Counted from the stretch's first letter, positions 34,061 through 43,208 are shown. The stretch is 64,000 nucleotides of DNA from Bradyrhizobium diazoefficiens (GCF_016616235.1 NZ_CP067100.1:868001-932000); one strand, 5' to 3'. The notes: generated from the letters alone by a model not told the origin. Numbers and translations are program-made.

Positions 34061-34771
34061 GTGACGGCGGGCGCGCAGGTTTCAGGAGATGTCGAGGACA
34101 TGCGCGTTTCCAGAGTCAGCATCAGCGATGTGACCTTCGCGGCCGATCTGTCGGGCGCGCTGTTTTGGGAAGAGCAGCGCCTGCTCGTCGTCTCCGATCT
34201 GCATCTTGAAAAAGGTTCGAGCTTCGCCACGCGCGGCGTGCTGCTGCCGCCTTATGATACGCTGGCAACGCTGAGCCGGCTTGCTGCTGTCATCTCCCGC
34301 CATGATCCGCGCACCGTCATCGCGCTCGGTGACAGTTTTCACGATCGCACCGCACATGAGCGCCTCTCGAGGGACGATCGCGACGCCGTTGCGGCGCTCC
34401 AGACCGGCCGCGACTGGATCTGGATCTCGGGCAATCACGACCCCATGCTGCCGCGCGATCTCGGCGGCACGGTCGCCGAGGGGGTCGCGATCGGCCCAAT
34501 CACCTTCCGCCACGAGCCGACCGGCGCGCATGGCGAGATCGCCGGCCATCTGCACCCCAAGGCGCGCGTCTCCGCGCGCGGTCGTTCGATGGAGCGCCGC
34601 TGTTTCGCCAGCGACGGGATGCGCGCCGTGATGCCCGCCTTCGGCGCCTATGCCGGCGGCCTCAGCATCCGCGACGCGGCCTTTGCTAAGATCTTCCCGA
34701 GGAACGGCTTTATCGCCCATCTGCTCGGCGACCGCCGCGTCCACGCCATTGCGGCCTCGCGTTGTTACTGA
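34061..34771 (+). CDS. pdeM: ligase-associated damage-response phosphoesterase, PdeM type
   Basis: 236 aa from GTG 34061, or 223 aa from ATG 34100 (MRVSRVSISDVTFAADL), which lies closer to the domain start. Calcineurin-like phosphoesterase motifs: VVSDLHLEKGSSFA (D-x-H), VIALGDSFHDR (GD), WISGNHDPMLP (GNHD) and AGHLHPKA (final H-x-H). PdeM-type proteins are predicted endonucleases that act with the ligase, MBL exonuclease and helicase in DNA damage response. It follows the helicase by 13 bp, in the same operon. Confidence 0.92.
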   Translation: MTAGAQVSGDVEDMRVSRVSISDVTFAADLSGALFWEEQRLLVVSDLHLEKGSSFATRGVLLPPYDTLATLSRLAAVISRHDPRTVIALGDSFHDRTAHERLSRDDRDAVAALQTGRDWIWISGNHDPMLPRDLGGTVAEGVAIGPITFRHEPTGAHGEIAGHLHPKARVSARGRSMERRCFASDGMRAVMPAFGAYAGGLSIRDAAFAKIFPRNGFIAHLLGDRRVHAIAASRCY

Positions 34772-34773
34772 GA

Positions 34774-34791
34774 TTCCGGCGTGCGCCGGAA
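34774..34791 (+). terminator. hairpin after pdeM
   Basis: TTCCGGC at 34774-34780 and GCCGGAA at 34785-34791 form a 7-bp stem around a 4-base loop, immediately after the pdeM stop. No strong U-run follows (CAAATTAAG), so termination efficiency is uncertain. Confidence 0.5.
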
Positions 34792-34888
34792 CAAATTAAG
34801 AACACTTTAGCAAGTCTTTGATATATCATTGTGATTCGGCGCGTTGCCGATACCATATCTAGCGTCTGTCAGACTCTGCGGGGACTAC

Positions 34889-35320
34889 ATGTCCAACATT
34901 GCTTTCGATCAGTTTGCCCTCACCCGCATCGCGGATTTCGCGCGCTCGCTGTCACGGCTGCATCAGGCGGCGCGGCGTCACGCGGTCGATGACGACCAGT
35001 TCGACCGCGAGTTCAACGCGGTATGCCAGTCGATCTGGGGCTACACCATCGACGACATCAGCGACGATCTGTTTTCGTCCGAGGACCATCTGTTCCTCGA
35101 CACGCTCGACGAAGCGCATGCGCGGATTTTCGCGGCCGAGCAGGGCTATGACCTCATCGGCGAGACGGGCATGCTGACCGACTGGTGGGGCTTCTGCTGG
35201 ATGATCCTGGCCGAGAAGCGCGGCCTGCTGACGGCTGAAAACCGCGCCGCCGCGCGCGCGGCGATTGAGGAGAAATATCTGGCCGCGCCGAATGTGATCG
35301 GGGTGATCATTGGAAGGTAG
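34889..35320 (+). CDS. conserved hypothetical protein
   Basis: 143 aa from ATG 34889 (MSNIAFDQFALTRIADFARS). No signal peptide or membrane segment. Acidic and helical, with DDDQFDREFNAVCQSIWGYT, IDDISDDLFSSEDHLFLDTL and GMLTDWWGFCWMILAEKRGL. I do not recognise a characterised family. The upstream ~100 bases are relatively AT-rich (AAGTCTTTGATATATCATTG) and are probably its promoter. Monocistronic, followed by repeat C1. Confidence 0.8.
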   Translation: MSNIAFDQFALTRIADFARSLSRLHQAARRHAVDDDQFDREFNAVCQSIWGYTIDDISDDLFSSEDHLFLDTLDEAHARIFAAEQGYDLIGETGMLTDWWGFCWMILAEKRGLLTAENRAAARAAIEEKYLAAPNVIGVIIGR

Positions 35321-35323
35321 TTG

Positions 35324-35448
35324 CGTCCCCCGGACGCAGCGCAGCGCTTCTTGAGCGGTGCGCTGCAGAGCCGGGGCCCATGCTCGCGGCGTTCTGGGTC
35401 CCGGCTCTGCGTCGCGTCATTGCATGCCGCGCCGCGTCCGGGACACGA
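35324..35448. repeat. family C palindromic repeat
   Basis: AGAGCCGGGGCCC near 35367-35379 pairs with GGGTCCCGGCTCT near 35396-35408, and CCCGGACGC at the left with GCGTCCGGG near the right end. The whole interval is an imperfect inverted repeat filling the gap between the hypothetical gene and the convergent DUF2865 gene, where it may terminate both. Confidence 0.82.
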
Positions 35449-35455
35449 GACTGAG

Positions 35456-36277
35456 CTAATCCAATCCCGCCCGCTTCGCCGGCTTCGGCTGTGTCTTCGG
35501 CACCGTCACGTCAGGCAGCGCCTCGCGCACGATCTCGGCCTGGGCCGGCGCATCTGCCGACACCGTTTCGGCCCGCACGGGCGCAACTTTCATCTCGCCC
35601 AGGCGCGCGCGGACCTGCGCGGTGAGGCCCGGATAGGAGGCGACCGGAGTGAAGTCGGCGGCTTGGTCGTTGCCGACGCGGATGCCGGTATAGGCGACGA
35701 GGCCGTCGCTGGTAGCGATGACGTCGCCGGCCTTCAGCGAGGAGTCCAGCGCCAGATCGACCGGGGCGAGGCCGGCCGGCTCGCGGCCATTGCAGGTGCA
35801 GTCCGAGCGCAGTGCCTTGCGATAGGCGAACGCGTTCTCGCTGTCAGCGTAGCGCTCGCCGGTCTGCGAGTAGGCGCCATCGATCGAGGAGCCGAAATAG
35901 ACCTTGGTCGCGCTGGCGGGACAGAACGCCTGACACATCTGCGCCGGCGAGACGAGGCCACGCATCAGCGGAAAATATTTGCCATCGCAACTGCGCACGC
36001 AGAAGGCCGGGCCGGAGCCGCCGGCTGCCGCCGAGCGTGTCGGCGGCACATATTGCGGGGTTGCGGCGTTCTGCTGGCCCGTGAAGGGATCGGCATAGGA
36101 GCTCGGCTGCTGCGGCGCCTCACGCTGCGGTCGCTGCTGCTGCAGGCCGCCGAAGAGGAAGTCGAACAGGCCTTCGGCCGAAACCGGAGTGGGAGCTGCC
36201 AGCATTGGAGCCGCAAGGAGGCTGGCTACAAGCACTGCGCGAGGCCGCCGCCGCGCATGGGACAAGTGTGTACGCAA
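35456..36277 (-). CDS. secreted DUF2865 protein
   Basis: 273 aa from a TTG start at 36277 with GGAGTGA just upstream and an in-frame stop before it. Signal peptide AVLVASLLAAPMLAAPTPVS(A), then a Gln/Pro-rich segment, then the Cys-rich DUF2865 core: AFCVRSCDGKYFPLMRGLVS, QMCQAFCPASATKVYFGSSI, DCTCNGR. The paired Cys residues suggest disulfides in the periplasm. The family is widespread in Rhizobiales and uncharacterised. Neighbours are unrelated and the gene looks monocistronic. Confidence 0.88.
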   Translation of the reverse strand: MRTHLSHARRRPRAVLVASLLAAPMLAAPTPVSAEGLFDFLFGGLQQQRPQREAPQQPSSYADPFTGQQNAATPQYVPPTRSAAAGGSGPAFCVRSCDGKYFPLMRGLVSPAQMCQAFCPASATKVYFGSSIDGAYSQTGERYADSENAFAYRKALRSDCTCNGREPAGLAPVDLALDSSLKAGDVIATSDGLVAYTGIRVGNDQAADFTPVASYPGLTAQVRARLGEMKVAPVRAETVSADAPAQAEIVREALPDVTVPKTQPKPAKRAGLD

Positions 36278-36483
36278 TGCTCACTCCACCCGACGCTACT
36301 GAACAGGCCGAGACCTTTGAGGTCGCAGCACATGATTCACCATAGTGCGCGATGGTAAATGAGCAGTTGAGCGGAGGCGGTTTCAAGACAAGGTGGTGGC
36401 CTCTTTAGGGCCAGGCACAGCTTCCGAACGATCGTTGCTTCCGGGCCACGCCCGGGCGTGGCGGCGAAGGATGCTTCGCCCCA

Positions 36484-37047
36484 TCACGCCTTCAAAAACT
36501 CCGACGCCTTGTACAACGAGCGGAACGGCAGCCCGGCCTTGCCAAACGTGTCGGTGGCGCCTTCCTCGCGGTCGACCATCGTCAGCACCAGCACGACTTC
36601 GGCGCCGGTCTCGCGCACGGATTCCACCGCTTTCATCGCCGAGCCGCCCGTGGTGGTGACATCCTCGACGATCACGACGCGCTTGCCCTGAAGCGTCTCG
36701 CCTTTGGGCAGCCCTTCGATCGCGAGTTTTGCGCCGTGCTCCTTCGGCTTCTTGCGCACGAAGAAGGCCGCAATCGGATGGCCCTTGATCCAGGAGATCT
36801 GCGCCAGCGCGCCGGCGAGCGGCACCGCGCCCATCTCGAGCCCGCCGATGAAATCGAGCTGGTCGTCCTTCAGCGCCTCATAGGTCAGTTCGGCGAGCAG
36901 GGTCGCGCCCTCGGGGTCGAGCATGGTCGGCTTGAGGTTGAAGTAGAAATCGCTCTTGCGGCCCGACGCGAGCGTCACCTCGCCGCGGCCGAAGGAGCGC
37001 CGGCGGATGATTTCGAACAGACGGGCGCGGGAGGCGGATTTCGACAC
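36484..37047 (-). CDS. pyrE: orotate phosphoribosyltransferase
   Basis: 187 aa from GTG 37047 (GAGGGA upstream); the frame opens earlier, but [20 protein letters not shown] is the natural beginning. Converts orotate and PRPP to OMP. PRPP-binding loop [20 protein letters not shown], preceded by [20 protein letters not shown] and [14 protein letters not shown] (flexible catalytic loop Lys residues). Length fits. The other pyrimidine gene in the window, pyrD, is at 20624; they are not linked. About 205 bp between pyrE and the DUF2865 start hold nothing I recognise. Confidence 0.96.
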   Translation of the reverse strand: MSKSASRARLFEIIRRRSFGRGEVTLASGRKSDFYFNLKPTMLDPEGATLLAELTYEALKDDQLDFIGGLEMGAVPLAGALAQISWIKGHPIAAFFVRKKPKEHGAKLAIEGLPKGETLQGKRVVIVEDVTTTGGSAMKAVESVRETGAEVVLVLTMVDREEGATDTFGKAGLPFRSLYKASEFLKA

Positions 37048-37228
37048 TGTGGTCCCTCGAACGGCGTTTTGAGAGGAGGCGGAATTTATCCGCGACCGCT
37101 GCGACATGAAAGAGGGGGCAGGGTCCGCAAAACCACCGTCAACAGGGCATCCATGCCGAACCGCTGGTTGTAAGGCCGCAACGTCCTGGAGTAGTGGGAT
37201 GCCAGATCAGCGGGGAAGGAAACGGGCA

Positions 37229-37855
37229 ATGACGATCGAGCTGCACACCTGGAACACGCCGAATGGCCGCAAGATCTCGGTCGCGCTGGAGGAAATGGGG
37301 CTGCCCTACAAGGTGGTCCCGGTGAACATCACCAAGGGCGAGCAGATGGCGCCCGGGTTCCTCAAACTTTCCCCGAACAACAAGATCCCCGCGATCCTCG
37401 ACCCCGAGGGGCCGGACGGCAAGCCGGTCGGCATCTTCGAGTCCGGCGCGATCCTGCTCTATCTCGGCGAGAAGACCGGCAAATTCCTGCCGAAATCGCT
37501 TGTCGCGCGCATTCCCGTCTATGAATGGCTGATGTGGCAGATGGGCGGCTTCGGCCCGATGCCCGGCCAGGTGCATCATTTCATCGCGCTTGAGAACGAG
37601 CAGGACCGCGCCTACGGCCTGAAGCGCTACATGGCCGAAACGCGCCGGCTCTACGGCGTGCTGGACCGCCGGCTGGCGGACCACGATTTCGTCGCAGGCG
37701 ACCTCTCGGTTGCCGATTTCGCCATCCTGGGCTGGGCCTGGCGCCACCCTCGCCACAAGGTTGACCTGGCCGACTTCCCCAACGTCAAGCGCTGGTATGA
37801 CGCTCTGATGGCGCGCCCAGGAGTGAAGCGGGGGATGGACGCGAAGCTGGATTGA
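37229..37855 (+). CDS. glutathione S-transferase family protein (YghU/YfcG-like)
   Basis: 208 aa from ATG 37229 with GGGGAAGGA upstream. N-terminal thioredoxin-like domain IELHTWNTPNGRKISVALEE, with TPNGRK typical of the disulfide-reductase/thiol-exchange subgroup (nu class), then FLKLSPNNKIPAILDPEG and IFESGAILLYLGEKTG (glutathione gamma-glutamyl site E-S). The C-terminal all-helical domain includes DHDFVAGDLSVADFAILGWA. Likely a glutathione-dependent disulfide reductase; substrate unknown. Confidence 0.92.
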   Translation: MTIELHTWNTPNGRKISVALEEMGLPYKVVPVNITKGEQMAPGFLKLSPNNKIPAILDPEGPDGKPVGIFESGAILLYLGEKTGKFLPKSLVARIPVYEWLMWQMGGFGPMPGQVHHFIALENEQDRAYGLKRYMAETRRLYGVLDRRLADHDFVAGDLSVADFAILGWAWRHPRHKVDLADFPNVKRWYDALMARPGVKRGMDAKLD

Positions 37856-37860
37856 TCTAC

Positions 37861-37881
37861 TTACCCTCCAGGGGAGGGTAA
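37861..37881. terminator. bidirectional terminator hairpin between GST and LysE genes
   Basis: TTACCCTCC at 37861-37869 pairs with GGAGGGTAA at 37873-37881 around a 3-base loop; on the minus strand a U-rich tract follows from TTTTATTTACC. It lies in the 34-bp gap between two convergent genes. Confidence 0.7.
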
Positions 37882-37889
37882 ATAAAAGC

Positions 37890-38525
37890 TCACACCTTCT
37901 TTGCTTCCACCGCCATCCTGACCGCAAGGCCGGCCAGCACCGTGCCCATCAGCCAGCGCTGCACCAGCATCCAGCTCGGCCGGCTCGCCAGGAATAGCGC
38001 GATCGATCCGGCGGCGAGGGCGATCATCGCATTGACGCTGACGCTGATCGCGATCTGGATCGCGCCGAGCACCACCGACTGCGTCAGCACACTGCCGGCG
38101 GCGGGATCGATGAACTGCGGCAGCAGCGCCAGATACAGCATCGCGATCTTCGGGTTGAGCAGATTGGTGACGAAGCCCATCGCGAACAATTTGCGCGGGC
38201 TGTCGATTGCGAGTTGCTTGACCTGGAATGGCGAGCGCCCGCCCGGCTTCACGGCCTGCCAGGCGAGCCACAAGAGATAGAAGGCGCCGGCAAAGCGCAG
38301 TGCGTCATAGGCAAAGGGAATCGCGAGCAGCAGCGCCGTGATGCCGAACGCCGCGCACAGCATGTAGAACACGAAGCCGAGCGCAACGCCGCCGAGCGAG
38401 ACGATGCCGGCCGCGGGTCCTTGCGTGATCGAGCGCGAGATCAGGTAGATCATGTTCGGCCCCGGCGTGAGCACGAGACCGAGGCAGACGAGAGCGAAAC
38501 CGAGCAGGGCGGAATTGTGGGGCAT
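37890..38525 (-). CDS. LysE-family amino acid exporter/translocator
   Basis: 211 aa, about six hydrophobic helices (LLGFALVCLGLVLTPGPNMI at the N-terminus, GTVLAGLAVRMAVEAKKV at the C-terminus). The family motif LTPGPNMIYLISRSITQGPA with GIVSLGGVALGF is present, and NLLNPKIAMLYLALLPQFID later. RhtB/LysE proteins export amino acids or homoserine lactones; the substrate is not predictable. It converges on the GST gene. Confidence 0.93.
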   Translation of the reverse strand: MPHNSALLGFALVCLGLVLTPGPNMIYLISRSITQGPAAGIVSLGGVALGFVFYMLCAAFGITALLLAIPFAYDALRFAGAFYLLWLAWQAVKPGGRSPFQVKQLAIDSPRKLFAMGFVTNLLNPKIAMLYLALLPQFIDPAAGSVLTQSVVLGAIQIAISVSVNAMIALAAGSIALFLASRPSWMLVQRWLMGTVLAGLAVRMAVEAKKV

Positions 38526-38628
38526 GGGTGAACCGGTGCGGGAGATGGCACGGTTCTAATATGCGTGAGACCGCGGAGCCATCGCGCAATTGCTCGGAGG
38601 ACAATTCGACATGGTGCGGCGAACGCGG

Positions 38629-38773
38629 TGCGCTCCCTCGCCCCGCTCTTGCAGGGAGAGGGATGGGGTGAGGGGCCTCTCTCCACACTTGAGGTCGTCG
38701 ATGGACCTGTACCCCCTCACCCGCATCACATCTGGCGATGTGATCCGACCTCTCCCCGCAAGCGGGGCGAGGT
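38629..38773. repeat. family A palindromic repeat, copy A7
   Basis: CTCCCTCGCCCCGCTCTTGC, AGGGAGAGGGATGGGGTGAG, GGGCCTCTCTCCACACTTGA, then TACCCCCTCACCCGCATCAC with hairpin CATCTGGCGATG, and CTCTCCCCGCAAGCGGGGCG. It separates the LysE gene from the polA stop. Confidence 0.9.
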
Positions 38774-38781
38774 AGGAAAGA

Positions 38782-41700
38782 TCAGTGCGCCTCGTCCCAA
38801 TTGTTTGCCGCGCGCGCGTCGACATGCAGCGGCAGTGAGAGCAGCACGGCCGGGAACGGCGCGTCCTGCATCACGTGCTGCACCACGGGCAGCGTCGCCT
38901 CGACCTCGGCGTCCGGCACCTCGAAGATCAGTTCGTCGTGCACCTGCAAGAGCATCTGCGCCGAGAGCTTCTTCGCCGCGAGCGCGTCTTCCATGCGAAT
39001 CATGGCGCGGCGGATGATATCGGCGGCGGTGCCTTGCAGGCGTGCATTGATCGCGGCGCGTTCGTTGAAGGCGCGCACCGAGGCGTTCGACGCCTTGATG
39101 TCGGGATAGTACATCTTCCGGCCGAACAGCGTCGTCACATAGCCGTTCTTGCGGCATGCCTCCTTGGTCTCGTCCATATAGGCGCGGATGCCGGGGAAGC
39201 GCTCAAAGTACTTCTTGATGTAGGCCGCGGCTTCCTCGCGCGCGATCCCGAGCTGGTTGGCGAGGCCGAAGGCCGAGATGCCATAGATGATGCCGAAATT
39301 GATTGCTTTCGCGCGGCGGCGAATCTCGCTGGGCATACCCTCGATCGGCACGCCGAACATTTCCGATGCCGTCATGGCGTGAATGTCGAGGCCGTCGCGG
39401 AACGCTTGCTTCAGCACGGGAATGTCGGCGATCTCCGCCAGCAGGCGCAACTCGATCTGCGAATAGTCGGCCGAGACGAGCTTGTGTCCGGGCGTTGCGA
39501 CGAAGGCGCGGCGGATCTTGCGGCCGTCCTCGGTGCGCACCGGAATGTTCTGCAAGTTCGGCTCGTTCGACGACAGCCGGCCCGTCGTGGTCGCGGCCAG
39601 AGCGTATGTCGTGTGGACGCGATGGGTCTGCGGATGGACATAGGTCGGCAGCGCGTCGGTGTAGGTCGATTTCAGCTTCGAGACCTGGCGCCACTCCAAA
39701 ATCTTCTTCGGGAAGTCGTAGCCCTGCTCGGCGAGCTCGTCGAGCACCTGCGCGGTGGTCGACCATGCGCCGGTCTTGGTCTTGCTGCCACCCGGCAATC
39801 CCATCTTGCCGAACAGGATGTCGCCGATCTGCTTGGGGCTGCCGACGTTGACCGGCTCGCCCGCGATCTCCTGGATCTCGGCCTCGACGCGCGCGGCGGT
39901 CTGGGCGAACTCGCCCGAGAGCCGCGACAAGACCTGGCGGTCGATCGAGATGCCGCGCCGCTCCATGCGCGCCAGCACCGCGACCAGCGGCCGCTCCAGC
40001 GTCTCATAGACCGTGGTCATGTGCTCGGCGACGAGGCGGGGCTTCAGCACGCGCCAGACCCGCAGGGCCATGTCGGCACCTTCCGCCGACAGCGGCGCCG
40101 CCTTCTCGATCGGCACCTGGTCGAAGGTGATCTTGCCCTTGCCGCTGCCAAGCAACTCGTTCTGCTTCAGCATGGCGTGGCCGAACCAGCGCTCGGCAAG
40201 CTGCTCGATCGCGTGCGAGCCGCGGCCGGCGTCGAGCACATAGGAGACGAGCTGGGCATCGTCGGTGTTGCGCAAGGTGATGCCGTGCTGCGCCAGCATC
40301 ACCGCGGCGAACTTGACGTCGAAGCCGATCTTGAGGATGCCCGGTGATTCCAGCACCGGCCGCAGCGCTTCGATCGCGTCGTCATGCCTGACTTGGTCGG
40401 GCGCGAGGCCGGCGTCGAACAGGCCGGCGCCGCCGCCGGATTGCTTGTGCGCCAGCGGCACATAGCAGGCCTCGTTTGGCGCCAGCGCCAGCGCGATGCC
40501 GCAGAGATCGGCCTGCATCGGGTCGATCGAGTTCGCCTGGATCTCGATCGCGACATGACCGGCATCGTGGATGCGCGCGATGAAGGCGTTGAGCTCTTTC
40601 AGCGTCTTGATCGTCTGGTATTTGCTGCGATCGACCGGAAGCTTGCGCAGCGCCTCTTCGCGTGCGGCGGCCAGCGAGATCGGCGCGCCCTTCGGGCTCG
40701 CGGCCTTGTCCTCCTTGCCCGCCGACTTGTTGGGATCGCGAGGGGCGGCTTGCGCCGGTGTGCCCGGTCCCGGCGCGGGCACCACATCCGAGGGCGGTAG
40801 CGGCGAGAACACGCTGGCGCCGCTGGCGTAGCCGGGATCGGCGTCGACACTGGCGGGATCGATCTGCGAATAATCGGCGACGCGGCGCGTCAGCGTCGAA
40901 AATTCCATCGCCTTCAGGAACGCGATCAGCTTGCGCGCATCGGGCTCGTGGACGGCGAGGTCGTCGAGCGGCACCTCGAGGTCAACCTTGTCGTCGAGCA
41001 GCACGAGCTGGCGCGAGATCCGCGCCTTCTCCGCGTTCTCGAGCAGCGCCTCGCGCCGCTTCGGCTGCTTGATCTCGCCGGCGCGGAACAGCAATTGGTC
41101 GAGATCGCCATATTCGACGATCAGCTGCGCGGCGGTCTTGATGCCGATGCCGGGCACACCAGGCACGTTGTCCGTGGAATCGCCGGCGAGCGCCTGCACC
41201 TCGACCACCTTCTCCGGCGGCACGCCGAACTTCTCGATCACCTCGGGGATGCCGATGCGGCGGTCCTTCATGGTGTCGTACATGGTGACGCAATCGGTGA
41301 CGAGCTGCATCAAATCCTTGTCGGAGGACACGATGGTCGCGGTCGCACCGCGCTCGCAGGCCTGCCGCACATAGGTCGCGATGAGATCGTCGGCCTCGAA
41401 GCCCACCTGTTCCAGGCACGGCAGGTCGAAGGCGCGGACCGCTTCGCGGATCAGCGAAAATTGCGGGATCAGGTCATCAGGCGCCGGCGGCCGGTGCGCC
41501 TTGTATTCGGGGTAGATCTTGTTGCGGAAGGTGATCTCCGACTTGTCGAACACGATGGCCAGATGCGTCGGCCGGTTGTCCTCGGGCATGTCGCGGAGCA
41601 GCTTCCACAGCATGTTGCAGAAGCCGAGCACGGCATTGACCTGCAAGCCGTCGGACTTGCGGTTCAGCGGCGGCAGCGCGTGATAGGCGCGAAAGATGTA

Positions 41701-41859
41701 GGAGGAACCGTCGACCAGGAAGACGTGGTCGCCCTTGCCAACCGCCTTCGCCGCGACCGGTTTGGCAACAGCTGTCGCGGCAGGTTTGTTTTCGGCCGCA
41801 GCCTTCGGCGTGGCCTGGGTGTCAGCTTTGGTGGCGGTCTTCGGCGATGTTTTGGGCAT
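38782..41859 (-). CDS. polA: DNA polymerase I, with degenerate 3'-5' exonuclease site
   Basis: 1025 aa, larger than E. coli PolA (928) because of an Ala/Lys/Pro-rich N-terminal tail (~43 residues) and a linker (~335-400). 5'-3' nuclease: FLVDGSSYIFRAYHALPPLN, CLEQVGFEADDLIATYV, VSSDKDLMQL. Polymerase: VSADYSQIELRLLAEIAD (motif A), RRRAKAINFGIIYGIS (motif B), LLQVHDELIFEVP (motif C). 3'-5' exonuclease: where E. coli has DTE, N...D and Y...D, this protein has E439-I-Q441, D514 and A518, L590 and G594, so no metal ligands remain. Replaces RNA primers and fills gaps; probably lacks proofreading. Confidence 0.95.
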   Translation of the reverse strand: MPKTSPKTATKADTQATPKAAAENKPAATAVAKPVAAKAVGKGDHVFLVDGSSYIFRAYHALPPLNRKSDGLQVNAVLGFCNMLWKLLRDMPEDNRPTHLAIVFDKSEITFRNKIYPEYKAHRPPAPDDLIPQFSLIREAVRAFDLPCLEQVGFEADDLIATYVRQACERGATATIVSSDKDLMQLVTDCVTMYDTMKDRRIGIPEVIEKFGVPPEKVVEVQALAGDSTDNVPGVPGIGIKTAAQLIVEYGDLDQLLFRAGEIKQPKRREALLENAEKARISRQLVLLDDKVDLEVPLDDLAVHEPDARKLIAFLKAMEFSTLTRRVADYSQIDPASVDADPGYASGASVFSPLPPSDVVPAPGPGTPAQAAPRDPNKSAGKEDKAASPKGAPISLAAAREEALRKLPVDRSKYQTIKTLKELNAFIARIHDAGHVAIEIQANSIDPMQADLCGIALALAPNEACYVPLAHKQSGGGAGLFDAGLAPDQVRHDDAIEALRPVLESPGILKIGFDVKFAAVMLAQHGITLRNTDDAQLVSYVLDAGRGSHAIEQLAERWFGHAMLKQNELLGSGKGKITFDQVPIEKAAPLSAEGADMALRVWRVLKPRLVAEHMTTVYETLERPLVAVLARMERRGISIDRQVLSRLSGEFAQTAARVEAEIQEIAGEPVNVGSPKQIGDILFGKMGLPGGSKTKTGAWSTTAQVLDELAEQGYDFPKKILEWRQVSKLKSTYTDALPTYVHPQTHRVHTTYALAATTTGRLSSNEPNLQNIPVRTEDGRKIRRAFVATPGHKLVSADYSQIELRLLAEIADIPVLKQAFRDGLDIHAMTASEMFGVPIEGMPSEIRRRAKAINFGIIYGISAFGLANQLGIAREEAAAYIKKYFERFPGIRAYMDETKEACRKNGYVTTLFGRKMYYPDIKASNASVRAFNERAAINARLQGTAADIIRRAMIRMEDALAAKKLSAQMLLQVHDELIFEVPDAEVEATLPVVQHVMQDAPFPAVLLSLPLHVDARAANNWDEAH

Positions 41860-41960
41860 GGCCGCAATGTATGAATTTTTGCGGGCTTTGACAGCCTCGG
41901 GAGGGGGATTTTTGGCTTGCGGTTGCCGCTATCCCCACTGTCATTCCCCACACCCCCCGC

Positions 41961-42131
41961 CGTCATTCCCCGCGAAAGCGGGGAATCCAGGACGCCGCGG
42001 CGTATCGGTCAACAATTGCTGTCTCTGGAATACTGGGTCGCCCGGTCCCGGCTATGCCAAGGCTTCGCCGGGCTCTTCGGTATTGGGCCGGCGAAGCTTT
42101 AGCGAAGACGGCAAGCCGGGCGACGACACCG
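41961..42131. repeat. family B repeat, copy B2
   Basis: CGTCATTCCCCGCGAAAGCG with GGGAATCCAGGACGCCGCGG at the left, then CTGGAATACTGGGTCGCCCG, CGGCTATGCCAAGGCTTCGC and GAAGCTTTAGCGAAGACGGC with AAGCCGGGCGACGACACC at the right. The end modules are mutually complementary in part. The region 41883-42140 between polA and the acyltransferase holds only this. Confidence 0.8.
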
Positions 42132-42140
42132 AGAATGCAG

Positions 42141-43208
42141 CTACTCCGCCGCCTGCAAGACGGGCCCCGCCTTCTTCGGCGCGATCCAGAACGCATCCGG
42201 CCGTTCGAACAGGAAGTGGGCGTTGAGGCGCAAGGCGGCCTGCCAGATCGCGAGCGATCCAAGTACGCCGACGATGGTGACGATCAGCGAGACCGTGCCG
42301 ATATCGGCAATGACGCTGGTACGCAGCAGCAATGTGCGGGTTGCGGCCATCGGCAGGAAGAAAGCGAGATAGATCACGATCGAATGCTCGCCGCAGAAGC
42401 GGAAGGAGTTCAGCCAATGCGCGCGTGCGAGCAGCGTGCCTGATATGATGATGGCACACGCGCCGGCAAATCCAAGCACGAGCGAGACGATCTTCCACTC
42501 GCTGGCGCCATGGGCGACGAGACCGGCATTGACCAGTGCCCAGGTTGCGAGCCCGGCCAGCGCAAGCGCGGGATGCCTGCGCGCGCGCTCCGACAGCGCG
42601 AACACGTAAGGCGCGAACAGATAGCCCGAATAGAAGTACACGAAGCGCGCACAGAACTCGTCGATCGCGGTCCAGCCGGTCGAGATGCGCGCCGTCTCCA
42701 GCGCGGCGGCGATGATCCAGATCGCGAACGGCGGGATTTTGCGTGTCAATTTTGTGACGACGAAGAACACCGGAAGCAGATAGATGAACCACAGCGTGCC
42801 GAACGGCTCGATGAAGGATTCCAGATACAGCAGGCCGGCCTCGCGCCAGCCCGTCTGCGCCGCGAAGACGGGCGCCTTGAAGCCGAACTGGATTGTCACC
42901 CAAACGACATAGAAATAGGCGAAATGCACCACCTTGCGGTCGAGATAGGTTCGCCAGTCCCGATCGATCACCAGTGGCAGGAACAGGCCCGAAATCAGGA
43001 AGAAATCGGGCATCCGGAACGGCTTTGCGAAGGCCACCAGGACATGCATGAAACCGGTCTCGCCGGCGGCGAGCTCGACCCCCAGCACCGAATGCATCAT
43101 CACCACCATGACGATGCAGATGCCTTTGGCGTAGTCGACCCAGTCGACACGCGCGGCAGTCGGGGCCTTCGGGCTTCCGCTCGCGGCGATTGTACCTGAT
43201 GATGCCAT
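42141..43208 (-). CDS. acyltransferase-3 family membrane protein (OpgC-like)
   Basis: 355 aa, about ten hydrophobic segments. N-terminal VDWVDYAKGICIVMVVMMHS with GFMHVLVAFAKPFRMPDFFL matches the acyltransferase-3/NodX/OpgC family, including the conserved early His. Such integral membrane acyltransferases modify exopolysaccharide, LPS or glucans with acetyl or succinyl groups. It is divergent from ugd (193 bp apart), a sugar-nucleotide gene, so a cell-surface polysaccharide role is plausible but not proven. Confidence 0.88.
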   Translation of the reverse strand: MASSGTIAASGSPKAPTAARVDWVDYAKGICIVMVVMMHSVLGVELAAGETGFMHVLVAFAKPFRMPDFFLISGLFLPLVIDRDWRTYLDRKVVHFAYFYVVWVTIQFGFKAPVFAAQTGWREAGLLYLESFIEPFGTLWFIYLLPVFFVVTKLTRKIPPFAIWIIAAALETARISTGWTAIDEFCARFVYFYSGYLFAPYVFALSERARRHPALALAGLATWALVNAGLVAHGASEWKIVSLVLGFAGACAIIISGTLLARAHWLNSFRFCGEHSIVIYLAFFLPMAATRTLLLRTSVIADIGTVSLIVTIVGVLGSLAIWQAALRLNAHFLFERPDAFWIAPKKAGPVLQAAE

